A stretch of DNA of 15,658 nucleotides from Anaerolineales bacterium (GCA_029933275.1 JAOZOM010000018.1:1-15658), one strand, 5' to 3'. Shown: positions 6,801-15,002, counted from the first letter of the stretch. Notes: a model not told the origin generated them from the sequence alone. A program made the numbers and translations.

Positions 6801-9800
6801 AAAAGCTGAGAAGCGGAAAGGGTATAGTCTCGCGTAAAATTAACTTCATCTACATGGCGAGGTTCTCGTTTTGCAAAAACACTGCCAGGCAAAGCCTCAC
6901 CAAAACGATAGGAGATTTTCTCCATACTCGCATTATTAGCGTAATTCTGAACAGCCTCAGGGTTAAGACGCTCTGTTACTTCGTTCCAAAGCAGCACAAT
7001 ACCGGCATGAGCCGCGGAAATCACCTGCAACGAACTCTTGAGAAGAGCTTCCATAATACTGGATGGGCCCAAATCGCCCAATGTTCGGCTGAAATCAAGC
7101 AAAAGATTAACTTCTTGAAGTCGCCTACGAACGGAAGTGAGCAAATGAATATTTTGGAAAACCACCGAAGACTGGCGAGCAATCTGATAATAAACTTGTT
7201 TATCTTCGTCCGTCAGCATAGGCAGAGGTTCTCGGCTCACAGCCAACACTGCCGCAACCGTATTGCCTTCTACCTTAATCGGCAACGCGATAAAACTCTT
7301 ACTTTGCAACACACTAAGCAAAGGAGCCTCGCGCCATTCATCATTCTCATCCAAATTCATAACCAGCATAATTTCGCCGGTTTGTAAACAAGCACGTAGC
7401 GGATTTCTCTGACCAAATAAAGCATCCGGATTAATTGTGCGAGGCACATCCCCCATCGTATGCAATAACTGAGGTCCTTCGGGAGTCTCTTCCGCTACAA
7501 AAGCGGTCATCATCCCCATATGCGTCAAAATTTCACGACCCAAAGCCTGTAAAGCAGAGGATGCATCCAACTGCCGACTAACCGATTCTGCGATCTGCAT
7601 CCCCGCTTGAATACGGTATGAAATTCGGTCAAGATTCTGAATCGTAATCGTTTGCTCTAAATCTTTATGCAATAAAATCGGCAAATCGTTTTGGCTGATG
7701 CGCAATAAACGCTGCTGCCGCTCAATTCCAGAAGATAGTGCGCTTACTCTATCTTGGTATTCCGACAAACGTGCCTGACTGCTAATAACCAAAGAGGCTT
7801 GTGCGGCAAAAACTTCAAGGGCTTCTACAGTTGTTAGATCAGGCGCAACCCCGTCACGAGGGTTATCTAGGCTAAACATGCCTAGCGGATTATCATATTG
7901 ATCCTTGAGAACAAGGATAAACATATCCTCTGTACGCCAAGCATTTTTTACTTCATCCACATATTCTTTTTCCAAGTTCACAACATGGAAATCGCTTGGC
8001 ATAATAGGAACTTTATCAACAGGAATATAATAGGCATTCCCAATTTTAAACTCAGGTTTCATTAGTAATTGAACGCTCGCAAAAGGCTGTTCACGCTCTT
8101 GAAGGGCAATCAAGTTTGCGTCAGAAAGCCCAACTCCCGTAACACGGCGCATCATACCGGACACTGCATCAAAAACGCTAACCAAGACCACGTCAAAGGG
8201 CGTTGCCTTCCGAATCCCGCGAGAAATAATCTGTAAAGAATCCACAAGAGATTGTTCAATTTCGAGCGAAGTAGTTGTATCCAAAAGGCTAGAAAGTGCC
8301 TCCGCGCGACGTTCAAGCAGATGCCCATGTCGAACCTGCTCTTCATAGTTATATGCGTTCCCCATCGCTATTGCGGCTTGCACAGCCAAAGTTTGCACCA
8401 CTCCCAAAGTTTCCTCATCAAAATGATGGGGCGACATAGAATGCAAATGGAATAACCCAACCGTTTTGCCCTGATAAGCAATTGGGGCGACTAAGGCAGA
8501 GCGAACGCCCTCGTGGCTGGCTGGATACTCCCCTTCATCAACATCTTCAACGAGAAGCGGATTACCGCTATGCACTACCTCCGCTTCAATTTCCGTTAAT
8601 GATGCACCTGTCGCACATCCCAACGCAAGAATACTCTTCGGCAGTTTACCCTCTTCAACCGGATTCTGGTCAAAAATCGTGATTGTGCCACAATCGGCTT
8701 TCGTGGTTCGTAAACCTTCTTCGTAAACAACCTGCAATAAATGCTTTAAGTTAAGACTCCCACTCAGCTCTCGATTTACACGTGAGAGAGCCGTTAATTG
8801 TTCAACACGCAAACGCAGATTTTCGTCTGTTTGCTCCGAAACCTTTGATGTCTCTAGCGCAACCGCTAATTGCTCCGCAACAGTAAACGCAGATTGCAAA
8901 TCGTAACGCGTAAAAAATTCTGGCTGACGGCTGAGAAGCATCATCTCACCAGCACCACGCTCTCGAATAACAATCGGCACAACCAAAGCCGATACCATTT
9001 CTGACGCAGTAACCAACGGACGATAGAAGCCTAAAACGCGTTCATCTATTTGCAAATTACCCGAAAGAAACGAGCGTTGGCTACTTGTTACCGTAAAACG
9101 GTATTGGGGGTCATCAATATAGAGCTTTTTGAATTCTTCTATTTCTTTGTCATGATTACCATAGATTGATGATTCATGAGCGATTAAGGCTCCTTCATCA
9201 TCGTCCAACAAAAAGACAATCGCAGAATCCGCTTGAATTAGTTGTACCAATTCTCGCAAAGAGAAGTGAATCGTCTCTTCAATAGTAGCAGAGGAAGAAA
9301 CCAAACTGGCTACCCGCCGCATCGTCTCTGCTCGGCGAGCGCGCTGACGTGTTTGCTGCACAAGATTCGCATTATCAATAATTGTTGCGGCTTGATTAGC
9401 AACAACATCCATCAAATGCAATTCGTTTTTCGTAAACTCTCGCACACCCTGTGTATGGTTAGAAAGTTGCAAATATCCTAAAAATCGTCCACTCGAAACG
9501 AGAGGGATAAGAGCCGATTCTCGCAAGCTGGCAGCTTGTGCAATATTATGGATACGTAACTCTTCCCATTTTTCATCGGTCTTGGCATCCTGCGTAACAA
9601 TCGTTTTTTGCGCTTTAATGATATTGCTCGCGGGACTATCAACGGCAATTTCTGTACGATAAATATCAACAATATGAGAGGGGATTCCCTCAAAGGGATT
9701 TTGCCCTTCTAAAACACGGCGATCTTCATCATAGAGTAAGAATCCCAGCGTTTTAATCGCAAAGAGTGGTTGAATACTATTGACTAGCGCGGCAAAAAAT

Positions 9801-10822
9801 TCTTTTCTATTCTGCAAAGAACCAGCTGATTGCGCTAAATTAGCCAAACCAGAGAGTTCCATTGCTCGCCGCTGTTCATTTTCGTAGAGTAAGGCATTCC
9901 TGATAGCAACCGCAGCTTGTCCTGCAATCAGTTGGAGAAGACCAAGGTCTTCTTGTGAATACGCATCTGCCGCAATTTGCCCCACTTCTAATAGACCAAC
10001 AAGTTCTCCGCCCGCTTGAAGCGGGATACCTATATAGGAACGAATAGGATATTGGTCTGTTTCTTCAAGGAAACGAATTCCCTTATGTTTTTGCGTGTCA
10101 GAAACAAATAAAGGCTTCCCTTGCTCTGCAATATAGGGGGAATAATTGCCAAAACGGGTATTAGCACTACTTTCAAGATAAGAAACCCCATTTCTCATCC
10201 CAAAGCGGTATGAGACAAAAATTTGACTTGCTTGTTCCCAAACCTTAACTTCTAAAATATCTGCTGGAACCAACCTTTCGACATTTTCAATCACCGCTTT
10301 CAAGGTGGCATCTAAATTCAAATTCTCAGCAATTGCTTGCCCAAAATCTGTGATGATGCGTAAAACAGAACCAGAGACATCTTGAGCATCCGCGAGACCA
10401 GAGCTAAGTTCAGGTTGACGCAAAGAAAGCAGAATAACAGGGTCTGCCCCCGGGATTTGATAGGAAACACCTTCGATTAATCTTCCCCCGATTGAGAAAC
10501 GCATCTTTCCTTCAGATACGCATAACTTCCAAAAAACATCACTGGGACGTGTACGGCGTGCTAATCGTTCAAGATTTGGCGTTTCATTTTCTGTCAGCCC
10601 AAATAATTTTTGAGCCGCGGCGTTTATATAATCAACCCTACCGCCTGAATGGATTAATAGAACTGCATCTTCGTGGTCTGGCATTTCTGCCAAAGGATTT
10701 TTAATCGCGGCTTGCCAAGAGGACTGTGAACGCAAAACCCAACGCGTTAAAGCCCAAATTAGCGCGGTTAACGCCAATCCAAATGCCACAAGAATTAATC
10801 CAGATTGAATTCCAGTATCCAC
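3899..10822 (-). CDS. Giant membrane-anchored histidine kinase with ten GAF domains
   Basis: A 2307-residue sensor kinase. Order: one membrane segment (about 7-30); PAS-like region (48-135); ten GAF domains near 166-313, 338-488, 514-660, 690-826, 855-1019, 1085-1228, 1253-1406, 1430-1571, 1595-1738 and 1780-1926; a PAS domain (1948-2066); HisKA with His2082 in TVSHELRTPM; and a HATPase with N-box NLVENAYHYTP (2199-2209), DNGVGI (2233-2238), VFDRFYR (2246-2252) and GTGLGLPIV (2263-2271). Most GAFs end in the recurring phrase Q.A..AI.NA.L, followed by a coiled-coil link to the next; ERTAELE (1754-1760) marks a signalling helix. There is no bilin-type Cys motif, receiver domain or extracellular domain. 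The start is GTG at 10822, just before the membrane segment, with AAGGG about 13 nt upstream. It lies between two REC genes (15 and 7 nt gaps), its presumed partners. Ligands are unknown. Confidence 0.95.
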   Translation of the reverse strand: MDTGIQSGLILVAFGLALTALIWALTRWVLRSQSSWQAAIKNPLAEMPDHEDAVLLIHSGGRVDYINAAAQKLFGLTENETPNLERLARRTRPSDVFWKLCVSEGKMRFSIGGRLIEGVSYQIPGADPVILLSLRQPELSSGLADAQDVSGSVLRIITDFGQAIAENLNLDATLKAVIENVERLVPADILEVKVWEQASQIFVSYRFGMRNGVSYLESSANTRFGNYSPYIAEQGKPLFVSDTQKHKGIRFLEETDQYPIRSYIGIPLQAGGELVGLLEVGQIAADAYSQEDLGLLQLIAGQAAVAIRNALLYENEQRRAMELSGLANLAQSAGSLQNRKEFFAALVNSIQPLFAIKTLGFLLYDEDRRVLEGQNPFEGIPSHIVDIYRTEIAVDSPASNIIKAQKTIVTQDAKTDEKWEELRIHNIAQAASLRESALIPLVSSGRFLGYLQLSNHTQGVREFTKNELHLMDVVANQAATIIDNANLVQQTRQRARRAETMRRVASLVSSSATIEETIHFSLRELVQLIQADSAIVFLLDDDEGALIAHESSIYGNHDKEIEEFKKLYIDDPQYRFTVTSSQRSFLSGNLQIDERVLGFYRPLVTASEMVSALVVPIVIRERGAGEMMLLSRQPEFFTRYDLQSAFTVAEQLAVALETSKVSEQTDENLRLRVEQLTALSRVNRELSGSLNLKHLLQVVYEEGLRTTKADCGTITIFDQNPVEEGKLPKSILALGCATGASLTEIEAEVVHSGNPLLVEDVDEGEYPASHEGVRSALVAPIAYQGKTVGLFHLHSMSPHHFDEETLGVVQTLAVQAAIAMGNAYNYEEQVRHGHLLERRAEALSSLLDTTTSLEIEQSLVDSLQIISRGIRKATPFDVVLVSVFDAVSGMMRRVTGVGLSDANLIALQEREQPFASVQLLMKPEFKIGNAYYIPVDKVPIMPSDFHVVNLEKEYVDEVKNAWRTEDMFILVLKDQYDNPLGMFSLDNPRDGVAPDLTTVEALEVFAAQASLVISSQARLSEYQDRVSALSSGIERQQRLLRISQNDLPILLHKDLEQTITIQNLDRISYRIQAGMQIAESVSRQLDASSALQALGREILTHMGMMTAFVAEETPEGPQLLHTMGDVPRTINPDALFGQRNPLRACLQTGEIMLVMNLDENDEWREAPLLSVLQSKSFIALPIKVEGNTVAAVLAVSREPLPMLTDEDKQVYYQIARQSSVVFQNIHLLTSVRRRLQEVNLLLDFSRTLGDLGPSSIMEALLKSSLQVISAAHAGIVLLWNEVTERLNPEAVQNYANNASMEKISYRFGEALPGSVFAKREPRHVDEVNFTRDYTLSASQLLLYRQATGSRLPISSLLVPIQTGDYCLGVLVLDNFNKTGAFKKEDETLLLSLSQQVALALQNLRLIQSTKERATQLESLTDVTATITSSLQSEELIPSLLSQLESVIPYDRATLWLYDGGKLQVATARGFADNRADVNISNLAEEGVLLKEVLRTGKAISVPDMREDERFQIVSEAEYLSWLGMPLLSKGEVIGIATLDKKESGFYTLTHIQIGATFAGQAAVALENARLYQSTLSTAERLEVLNVMSAEVSANLESEKIYHAIYEAASRLMPVESFEIALFSKEENRIKSVHHIVQNQPLPESEIPLDSNPIGEVISTGKEILLQNVVDIKPFGSSVYAQAKTPFSILAVPMRTGEQIAGVLVAQSTQNGIYTEDDQQILSTLSNQAIIAIQNGRFFAETQRLTETLEQRVVERTAELEREQRNTKTLLDILTEVSSSLDLDLALNKTLALLNDTVGAEQGTVMLLNPDDNLLHYRAGYGYLSEAKSSEKGFSLKIGEGLAGWVVEHRDAILIDDLDQDERWVHLESDLQRHRSAVAAPLMVGEDVIGVLLVFNREVNFFSSEQLQLINVIAGQVAVAINNANLYKLIREQAERLGSMLRSEQEEATRSQAILEAVADGVLVTDSHNQISFLNASAERILDIESEKVTTQTLKDFSGLFGKSANIWDEIIREWSENPSVYQEGDTYAEQLELEDGRIVLVHLAPVMLSNQIFLGTVSIFRDITHEVEVDRLKSEFVATVSHELRTPMTSIRGYVDILLMGAAGALTENQTHFLDIIRSNTERLNILVTDLLDVSRLESGKITLSPQPVVMKDIAEDVITNILRRSQEEEKPMGVSLEVESDLPVVYADPDRVRQIINNLVENAYHYTPKNGQIILSLRAVDGKDEVQIDVQDNGVGIAVEGQAQVFDRFYRGEDPLVLATPGTGLGLPIVKQLVEMHRGRIWIESSGKVGEGSTFSFTLPIYKKSE

Positions 10823-10837
10823 AGTGGATTAAAACCC

Positions 10838-11737
10838 TTATGCTTCGGTTGTTGTATCTTGACGACGCGCTTCTGCCGCCATTTCGGTAATTTCTCGAAT
10901 ATCTGCGAAACGATGTTCTTTTGGCGAAACTACGCCCGCGGATATCTCCATGAGCGGCGATTTATCCATCTCGCCAGCAGCATTTGTAGTTTGAATAAAA
11001 CCTTGCTCCCGATCCATAAAGTTGTAATGAGTTTGCACTTCTTCGTTAAAACGTTCTTTAATCACTGTTTTGATCTTCGATGCGGATTCGCCCGTTGAGA
11101 TGATGATGAAGTTATCGCCCCCAGCATGACCGATAAAGTCATTTGGCGAGCCATATTCATCAACAATTTCGCCAAGCAACATCGCGGAAAATCGTAAAAC
11201 ATCATCTCCGGCAACAAAGCCGTAAACATCGTTAAACGCCGAGAAGTGGCTAATGCGCAAATCCATCAACGCCCAACCATCCTCGCGAATAATGCGGCGA
11301 AGCTGCTCTTCAATCAAACGTCCAGCCGGTAGCCCGGAACGGGGATCAGTGAGGCTCTCGCGCTCGGAGCGGCGAATTGCACCTTGTACACGCAATTTCA
11401 GTTCTTCGATATCGAAAGGTTTGGTGATGTAGTCATCCGCGCCTAACTCTAATCCTTGTAGCTTGTCGCTGCGTTCATCTTTTTGAGTCAAGAAGATGAC
11501 GGGGATATGACTGGTACGCGTACTGGTACGCAAGTTACGGCAGACTTCATACCCATCAATATCTGGAAGCATAATATCTAAGATAATCAGGTGAGGTAAA
11601 ACTTGCCGGGTTTTCTCAAGCGCGTCATATCCTCGAAGGGCAACGTCAACATCGTAGCCCAAGCCGCTGAAATAAATTTTCAGCATATTCGAGATATCGG
11701 GGTCGTCTTCTACAACCAAAAGGCGGGCTTTTCCCAT
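10838..11737 (-). CDS. Response regulator with REC and degenerate GGDEF domain
   Basis: A 299-residue PleD-like regulator. The REC domain (1-122) has Glu10-Asp11-Asp12, phosphoacceptor Asp54 (IILDIMLPDIDG), Thr84 and Lys106 (DDYITKPFD). The GGDEF-type domain (about 127-292) begins SLTDPRSGLPAGRLIEEQL, keeps Asp159 (ALMDLRISHF) and the substrate-binding Asn-Asp (AFNDVYG, 167-173), but has GGDNF (206-210) in place of GGDEF. The catalytic Glu is therefore Asn, and the RxxD inhibitory site is absent (SPND at that place). Diguanylate cyclase activity is unlikely; GTP binding or protein contact is possible. Start: GGAGG lies 6 nt before the ATG at 11737. It is the first gene of the signalling operon, followed after 15 nt by the giant kinase. 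It could be the kinase's partner or a scaffold. Confidence 0.93.
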   Translation of the reverse strand: MGKARLLVVEDDPDISNMLKIYFSGLGYDVDVALRGYDALEKTRQVLPHLIILDIMLPDIDGYEVCRNLRTSTRTSHIPVIFLTQKDERSDKLQGLELGADDYITKPFDIEELKLRVQGAIRRSERESLTDPRSGLPAGRLIEEQLRRIIREDGWALMDLRISHFSAFNDVYGFVAGDDVLRFSAMLLGEIVDEYGSPNDFIGHAGGDNFIIISTGESASKIKTVIKERFNEEVQTHYNFMDREQGFIQTTNAAGEMDKSPLMEISAGVVSPKEHRFADIREITEMAAEARRQDTTTEA

Positions 11738-11810
11738 AGGGAACCTCCAAAGGTTTGATTAGCGTCTATAAAAGACACTTTTGAGCAAAAAATATTCTAT
11801 TTCAGGTAAA

Positions 11811-11826
11811 GCGATATAAATATCGC
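11811..11826. repeat. Palindrome between acyl-ACP-reductase-like gene and REC-GGDEF gene
   Basis: GCGATA (11811-11816), TAAA, TATCGC (11821-11826), a perfect 6-bp-arm inverted repeat 11 nt past the stop of the upstream gene and about 75 nt before the start of the next. On the minus strand only CTTTACC follows, so it is a poor intrinsic terminator. It could be a regulator site for the signalling operon, whose promoter I could not place with confidence in this 100-nt gap. Confidence 0.4.
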
Positions 11827-11837
11827 ATACAATTTAT

Positions 11838-12932
11838 TTATTCGTTTTTTTGCTTTTCTCTTGCCGCACTACGCCGTACGGCTTCGATTTGTTCTGGGGT
11901 GATTTCTTTTTCAAAAGAGCGAAAGCCGCTCAAACGAAATCCGTGTTTTTTTGCGATTGCTGTAATTTCATCTACGCGCTCGCGCGTGATTTCTTTTCCT
12001 AGCGTGTAATCTTCAAAACGACCTTCTAAAGTCAAAGCCATTGTTTCTGCCATACAGGCATACGCTTTGCCCTCAGGAAAGCCAAAGTCGAAATGGAAAT
12101 CAACAGTCCCGGGGATGTCAACCATCCCGCCGTCTATCACTAATATATCATCTCTTGCCGCGGCTACCATTGCAGAAACATCACGAGGTCTTGCCACGTC
12201 GCAGACCACGCTTCCAGCTTTGAGATGTTCGGGATGAATCACATCTTCATCGACCGCGCTTGTGACCGTCAGAACGAGATCGGCATCTGCTAAAAGGGAG
12301 AGATCGGTACTAGAAAGCAATTCCGCGCGAGATGAAACATCCAACTTAGCTTTTAGTTTTTCTAAAGGTTCTATATGCCGACCCAAAAGGTAAAGTTTTT
12401 GGACATCATCTGCCAAAAGCTCAGTACAAACTCGACCTATCGTTCCGCCCGCACCCACAACGGCTGCCGTTGATTGAGCGAGGTCTATCTCCATCAGCTT
12501 TGCGGCTTCGCGGAGGGCTTCTACCGCGATCGAGATTGTATACGCATCACCGGTTGTGACGGGGATATCTAGCCCTTTAGCGATGGTGATACCCGCATCG
12601 CCGACAACGGAGGTAAACGCGCCCAGCCCAAGCATTTTTGCGCCGAGTTTCTCTGCCATGCGACCGGTCTGTATAATTTTACGATAGACTGTCTTCTCTG
12701 GCAAACTCAACATGCGGCGGGGCGTGTAAGGGCAGGCGATAAACCAGCCTTTGATTTCTTTCCCTGTCGTTTCAGAACGGATTCCTTCAATTTCCGAGAG
12801 GTAAATCGGCGGAAAAAAGGTTGAAAAAAAATCAATTTGCCTTTCGCTGAGAATTCGCCCTAAAAAGGGAAATTTACGACTTACATCTCGCTTGGGATTG
12901 ATGGGGTGAATGATGAATGCGAAACTGTCCAT
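11838..12932 (-). CDS. Acyl-ACP reductase-like dehydrogenase (AAR family, COG5322 type)
   Basis: A 364-residue soluble protein resembling cyanobacterial long-chain acyl-[acyl-carrier-protein] reductase, which turns acyl thioesters into fatty aldehydes with NADPH. Shared features recalled from that family: an N-terminal FAFIIHPINPKRDVSRKF (4-21); GAFTSVVGDAG (104-114), matching the GGFTSI region; a TTGDAYT loop (126-132); and the Rossmann segment AAVVGAGGTIGRVC (156-169). VIDGGMVDIPG (265-275) also fits, as does YACMAETMALTLEGR (291-305), whose Cys293 aligns with the acyl-accepting cysteine (Cys294 in the Synechococcus enzyme). ITRERVDEITAIAKKHGF (315-332) closes the match. It begins directly after the stop of the beta-helix gene (TAAATG), so the two are translationally coupled. 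No aldehyde-deformylating oxygenase is in the window. The substrate may differ from acyl-ACP; a quinate/shikimate dehydrogenase-like annotation is the main alternative. Confidence 0.8.
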   Translation of the reverse strand: MDSFAFIIHPINPKRDVSRKFPFLGRILSERQIDFFSTFFPPIYLSEIEGIRSETTGKEIKGWFIACPYTPRRMLSLPEKTVYRKIIQTGRMAEKLGAKMLGLGAFTSVVGDAGITIAKGLDIPVTTGDAYTISIAVEALREAAKLMEIDLAQSTAAVVGAGGTIGRVCTELLADDVQKLYLLGRHIEPLEKLKAKLDVSSRAELLSSTDLSLLADADLVLTVTSAVDEDVIHPEHLKAGSVVCDVARPRDVSAMVAAARDDILVIDGGMVDIPGTVDFHFDFGFPEGKAYACMAETMALTLEGRFEDYTLGKEITRERVDEITAIAKKHGFRLSGFRSFEKEITPEQIEAVRRSAAREKQKNE

Positions 12933-14207
12933 TTACCAAGATTCTATCTCATCTTCGTCTTTGTGATAGGGGGTTTCGTGCAAATGCCCCAAACGTAAAC
13001 CATGATGATCGCTTTCTTCGAAGGAGATATTCTTATCAATCAGACGACGGTCTTTTGTCGCAGCTAAAATCACATCCGATTCAATGGTGCGCGCGGGATA
13101 AACAATCATCCCTGAACCAATTCGACAGTTATGCCCAACACAACCGCCCAACACGGGGCGATTCGCATTTTTTAATTCACCGTTACCATCCATCGCACGA
13201 ATCGGGGCGGGGATTAAATTGTAGTCAGTAAACGTAGAGCCTGCACCAATGAAAGTATTTCGTCCGATTACACACATTTGTAAGCAGGTATTTTGCGCAA
13301 CCATGCTATTTTCCATAATGCTCGTCATAAATAATGCCGCTTTGAAGGGCAAAAAAGTGCCGTCCCCAACCACAGAAAGCATCACTTGCACATCTTGTGA
13401 GATATTGACCTTATTCCCAATAATCGAATTTTCAACTACCGCCCCTGCACCGATCGTAACATCATCACCGATAATTGTAGGACCATGAATCACCGCTTTG
13501 GGATCAATCGTGCAGTTCTTGCCAATCTGCACCAACTCAGAACATTCCAAGACCTGCCGCCCTTCAAAAAGAGCTTTGCTCAACACTTTAATCTTAAATT
13601 TTAGATCTTCTTCGAGCCTTTTTTCAACTTTAACGCCACTTGAAAAAACACCGAAAACAACATCGGCGATAAAGATATGCACCCAAGAATCAATCGCAAT
13701 CAAAGAACGAACCGGCACATGAAAAACCAAATCACCCGAATCGCTCGCCATATAAGTAGGCACACTATAATAGCCCACTTCTTTGGCTTCCATATTCACA
13801 ATCAGTGGGCGCGCATCCGCGACCGGTCCGTGCGGGTAATACCAAAGATCGGCGAGATATAAATTCCCCGCGGGGGTATAAGAAGTAGAAAGGGGGAACG
13901 CGTGTTCTTTAAAAGCCGGTTCTTCCACACGAAACGCCGCCCTGCAAGCACGTCCATGCCCTCTAGCCATTTCTATAAAAGTATCAATATAACCTTGATC
14001 GAAGAAAAGATTATTCCGATAAACAATCATTTCCTCGTGCATCTGCGGGAAATTTTCCCCCACCCGTAACTCGCTCGTTTCGGTCGTATATTTTGAGAGA
14101 ACTCGCTCCTGCAAATTATACAGAACCTCATTATGAATACGCAAATCTCGCGCAGGTTCACCGAAGGGATGTATCAATTTTGGGGCAGGCAAAATAACTC
14201 GTCTCAT
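12933..14207 (-). CDS. Left-handed beta-helix (hexapeptide) protein, acyl/nucleotidyltransferase-like
   Basis: A 424-residue protein in two parts. Residues 1-220 form a domain I do not recognise; HPFGEPARDLRIHNEVL (13-29) and YRNNLFFDQGYIDTFIEMARG (63-83) recall nucleotidyltransferase-like folds, but no GxGTRL nucleotide loop is present. Residues 225-385 are a left-handed beta helix of hexapeptide units, for example IGKNCTIDPKAVIHGPTIIG (228-247) and IGAGAVVENSIIGNKV (252-267), with a second block IGRNTFIGAGSTFTDYN (314-330) and a last one at VGHNCRIGSGMIVYP (357-371). Such helices usually form trimeric acyl- or acetyltransferases or the C-terminal part of GlmU-like enzymes. Automatic labels such as multidrug transporter would be wrong: no membrane segments are seen. 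The ATG at 14207 has only a weak ribosome site. The downstream AAR-like gene abuts it without a gap, so the two products probably work in one process. Confidence 0.8.
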   Translation of the reverse strand: MRRVILPAPKLIHPFGEPARDLRIHNEVLYNLQERVLSKYTTETSELRVGENFPQMHEEMIVYRNNLFFDQGYIDTFIEMARGHGRACRAAFRVEEPAFKEHAFPLSTSYTPAGNLYLADLWYYPHGPVADARPLIVNMEAKEVGYYSVPTYMASDSGDLVFHVPVRSLIAIDSWVHIFIADVVFGVFSSGVKVEKRLEEDLKFKIKVLSKALFEGRQVLECSELVQIGKNCTIDPKAVIHGPTIIGDDVTIGAGAVVENSIIGNKVNISQDVQVMLSVVGDGTFLPFKAALFMTSIMENSMVAQNTCLQMCVIGRNTFIGAGSTFTDYNLIPAPIRAMDGNGELKNANRPVLGGCVGHNCRIGSGMIVYPARTIESDVILAATKDRRLIDKNISFEESDHHGLRLGHLHETPYHKDEDEIESW

Positions 14208-14290
14208 AGAAAATAAGCAACCTTAACTCAATTTTAATAGGCTTTTCTTAGGAGAGTATCTTACCACTACTTCCTTCTCATAAGCAAAAT

Positions 14291-14992
14291 TCAAAAGAAA
14301 AAGCCTCCCAAAATAACAGCCGCTATCGTAATTGTTAAGTTATCTACATCTTTAAAAGGAAGGGATTCGACCAACATCACGCCGAATGCGATAATTGCGG
14401 TAGGCAAAGCAAAATTTGTGGATGAAAAACCAGATACGCCCGCGTACCCGTAAATTGAGAGGACAAAAAGAGCAAGGAACCATCCTCCTACAAATACCGC
14501 TAAAGACCCGGCAACCGACTTCTCTTTACTCCACGGCAGCTTCGGTGATTTAACGCGCCGCCCAACCACATCCGCGATCCCATCCCCGCCGCACATCAGC
14601 ATCAAGGCAATAATCCCAATCGGGGAATCTTTCCAAAAGATGAGAGTCATCAAGACGAAGATAATCCCATAATAAAGCGGACCGCGTAAGATCTCCTTCG
14701 GGTCGCCCGTGCGGGACATGGCTTTAACGGAGGCTTCATCTTTGAGGATCCCCAAACCGATGAGAGCAAATTGTACGGTAATCGCGAAGGGAACAAGAGC
14801 CGCCATCCAACGCGCGGCAGGACTATTGTCAAAGAGCAGCCAGCAAAAGACGAAAACGGGACCTGTACCGATATGGATAATTTTGCGGCTCAAGCGCGAT
14901 TCTATCCATCCACGATGTGCGAAAAAATCCATCAGGCGCAAAAATCCTAAAGACGCGGCAAAAGTGATGATGAGAGCAATCCAGTTATTCAT
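14291..14992 (-). CDS. Prenol kinase-like membrane protein (phytol/farnesol kinase, VTE5/FOLK; SEC59/DGK1 superfamily)
   Basis: A 233-residue polytopic membrane protein with about six or seven hydrophobic segments. Family motifs: SRKIIHIGTGPVF (35-47), MCGGDGIADVVGRR (133-146), KLPWSKEKSVAGSLA (151-165) and VESLPFKDVDNLTI (208-221). These match the CTP-dependent lipid kinases that phosphorylate phytol, farnesol, dolichol or diacylglycerol, with closest resemblance (from memory) to plant and cyanobacterial VTE5/FOLK. In a non-phototroph the substrate would more likely be farnesol, geranylgeraniol or another polyprenol. The ATG at 14992 is chosen because GAGGA lies 7 nt upstream, overlapping the stop of the yccF-like gene; an in-frame ATG 30 nt further upstream would overlap that gene and lacks this site. 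The gap to the next gene is 83 nt. Phosphatidate cytidylyltransferase is an alternative label, but the AGS motif spacing fits the kinases better. Confidence 0.85.
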   Translation of the reverse strand: MNNWIALIITFAASLGFLRLMDFFAHRGWIESRLSRKIIHIGTGPVFVFCWLLFDNSPAARWMAALVPFAITVQFALIGLGILKDEASVKAMSRTGDPKEILRGPLYYGIIFVLMTLIFWKDSPIGIIALMLMCGGDGIADVVGRRVKSPKLPWSKEKSVAGSLAVFVGGWFLALFVLSIYGYAGVSGFSSTNFALPTAIIAFGVMLVESLPFKDVDNLTITIAAVILGGFFF

Positions 14993-15002
14993 AAATTTTC
15001 CT

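Noticed and set aside
6788..7387. 199-codon plus-strand frame inside the giant kinase
   Set aside because: It is antisense to a clear GAF-domain coding region, has no ribosome site or recognisable motif, and its composition reflects the opposite strand.
3899..10822. Kinase considered as a phytochrome or hybrid kinase
   Set aside because: No bilin-binding Cys-His motif or PHY domain is seen in the GAFs, and no receiver domain is fused; the REC domains are encoded separately.
14208..14290. Promoter in the 83-nt gap before the beta-helix gene
   Set aside because: TAAGAT with an 18-bp spaced TTGCTT is the best pair on the minus strand but too weak to call.
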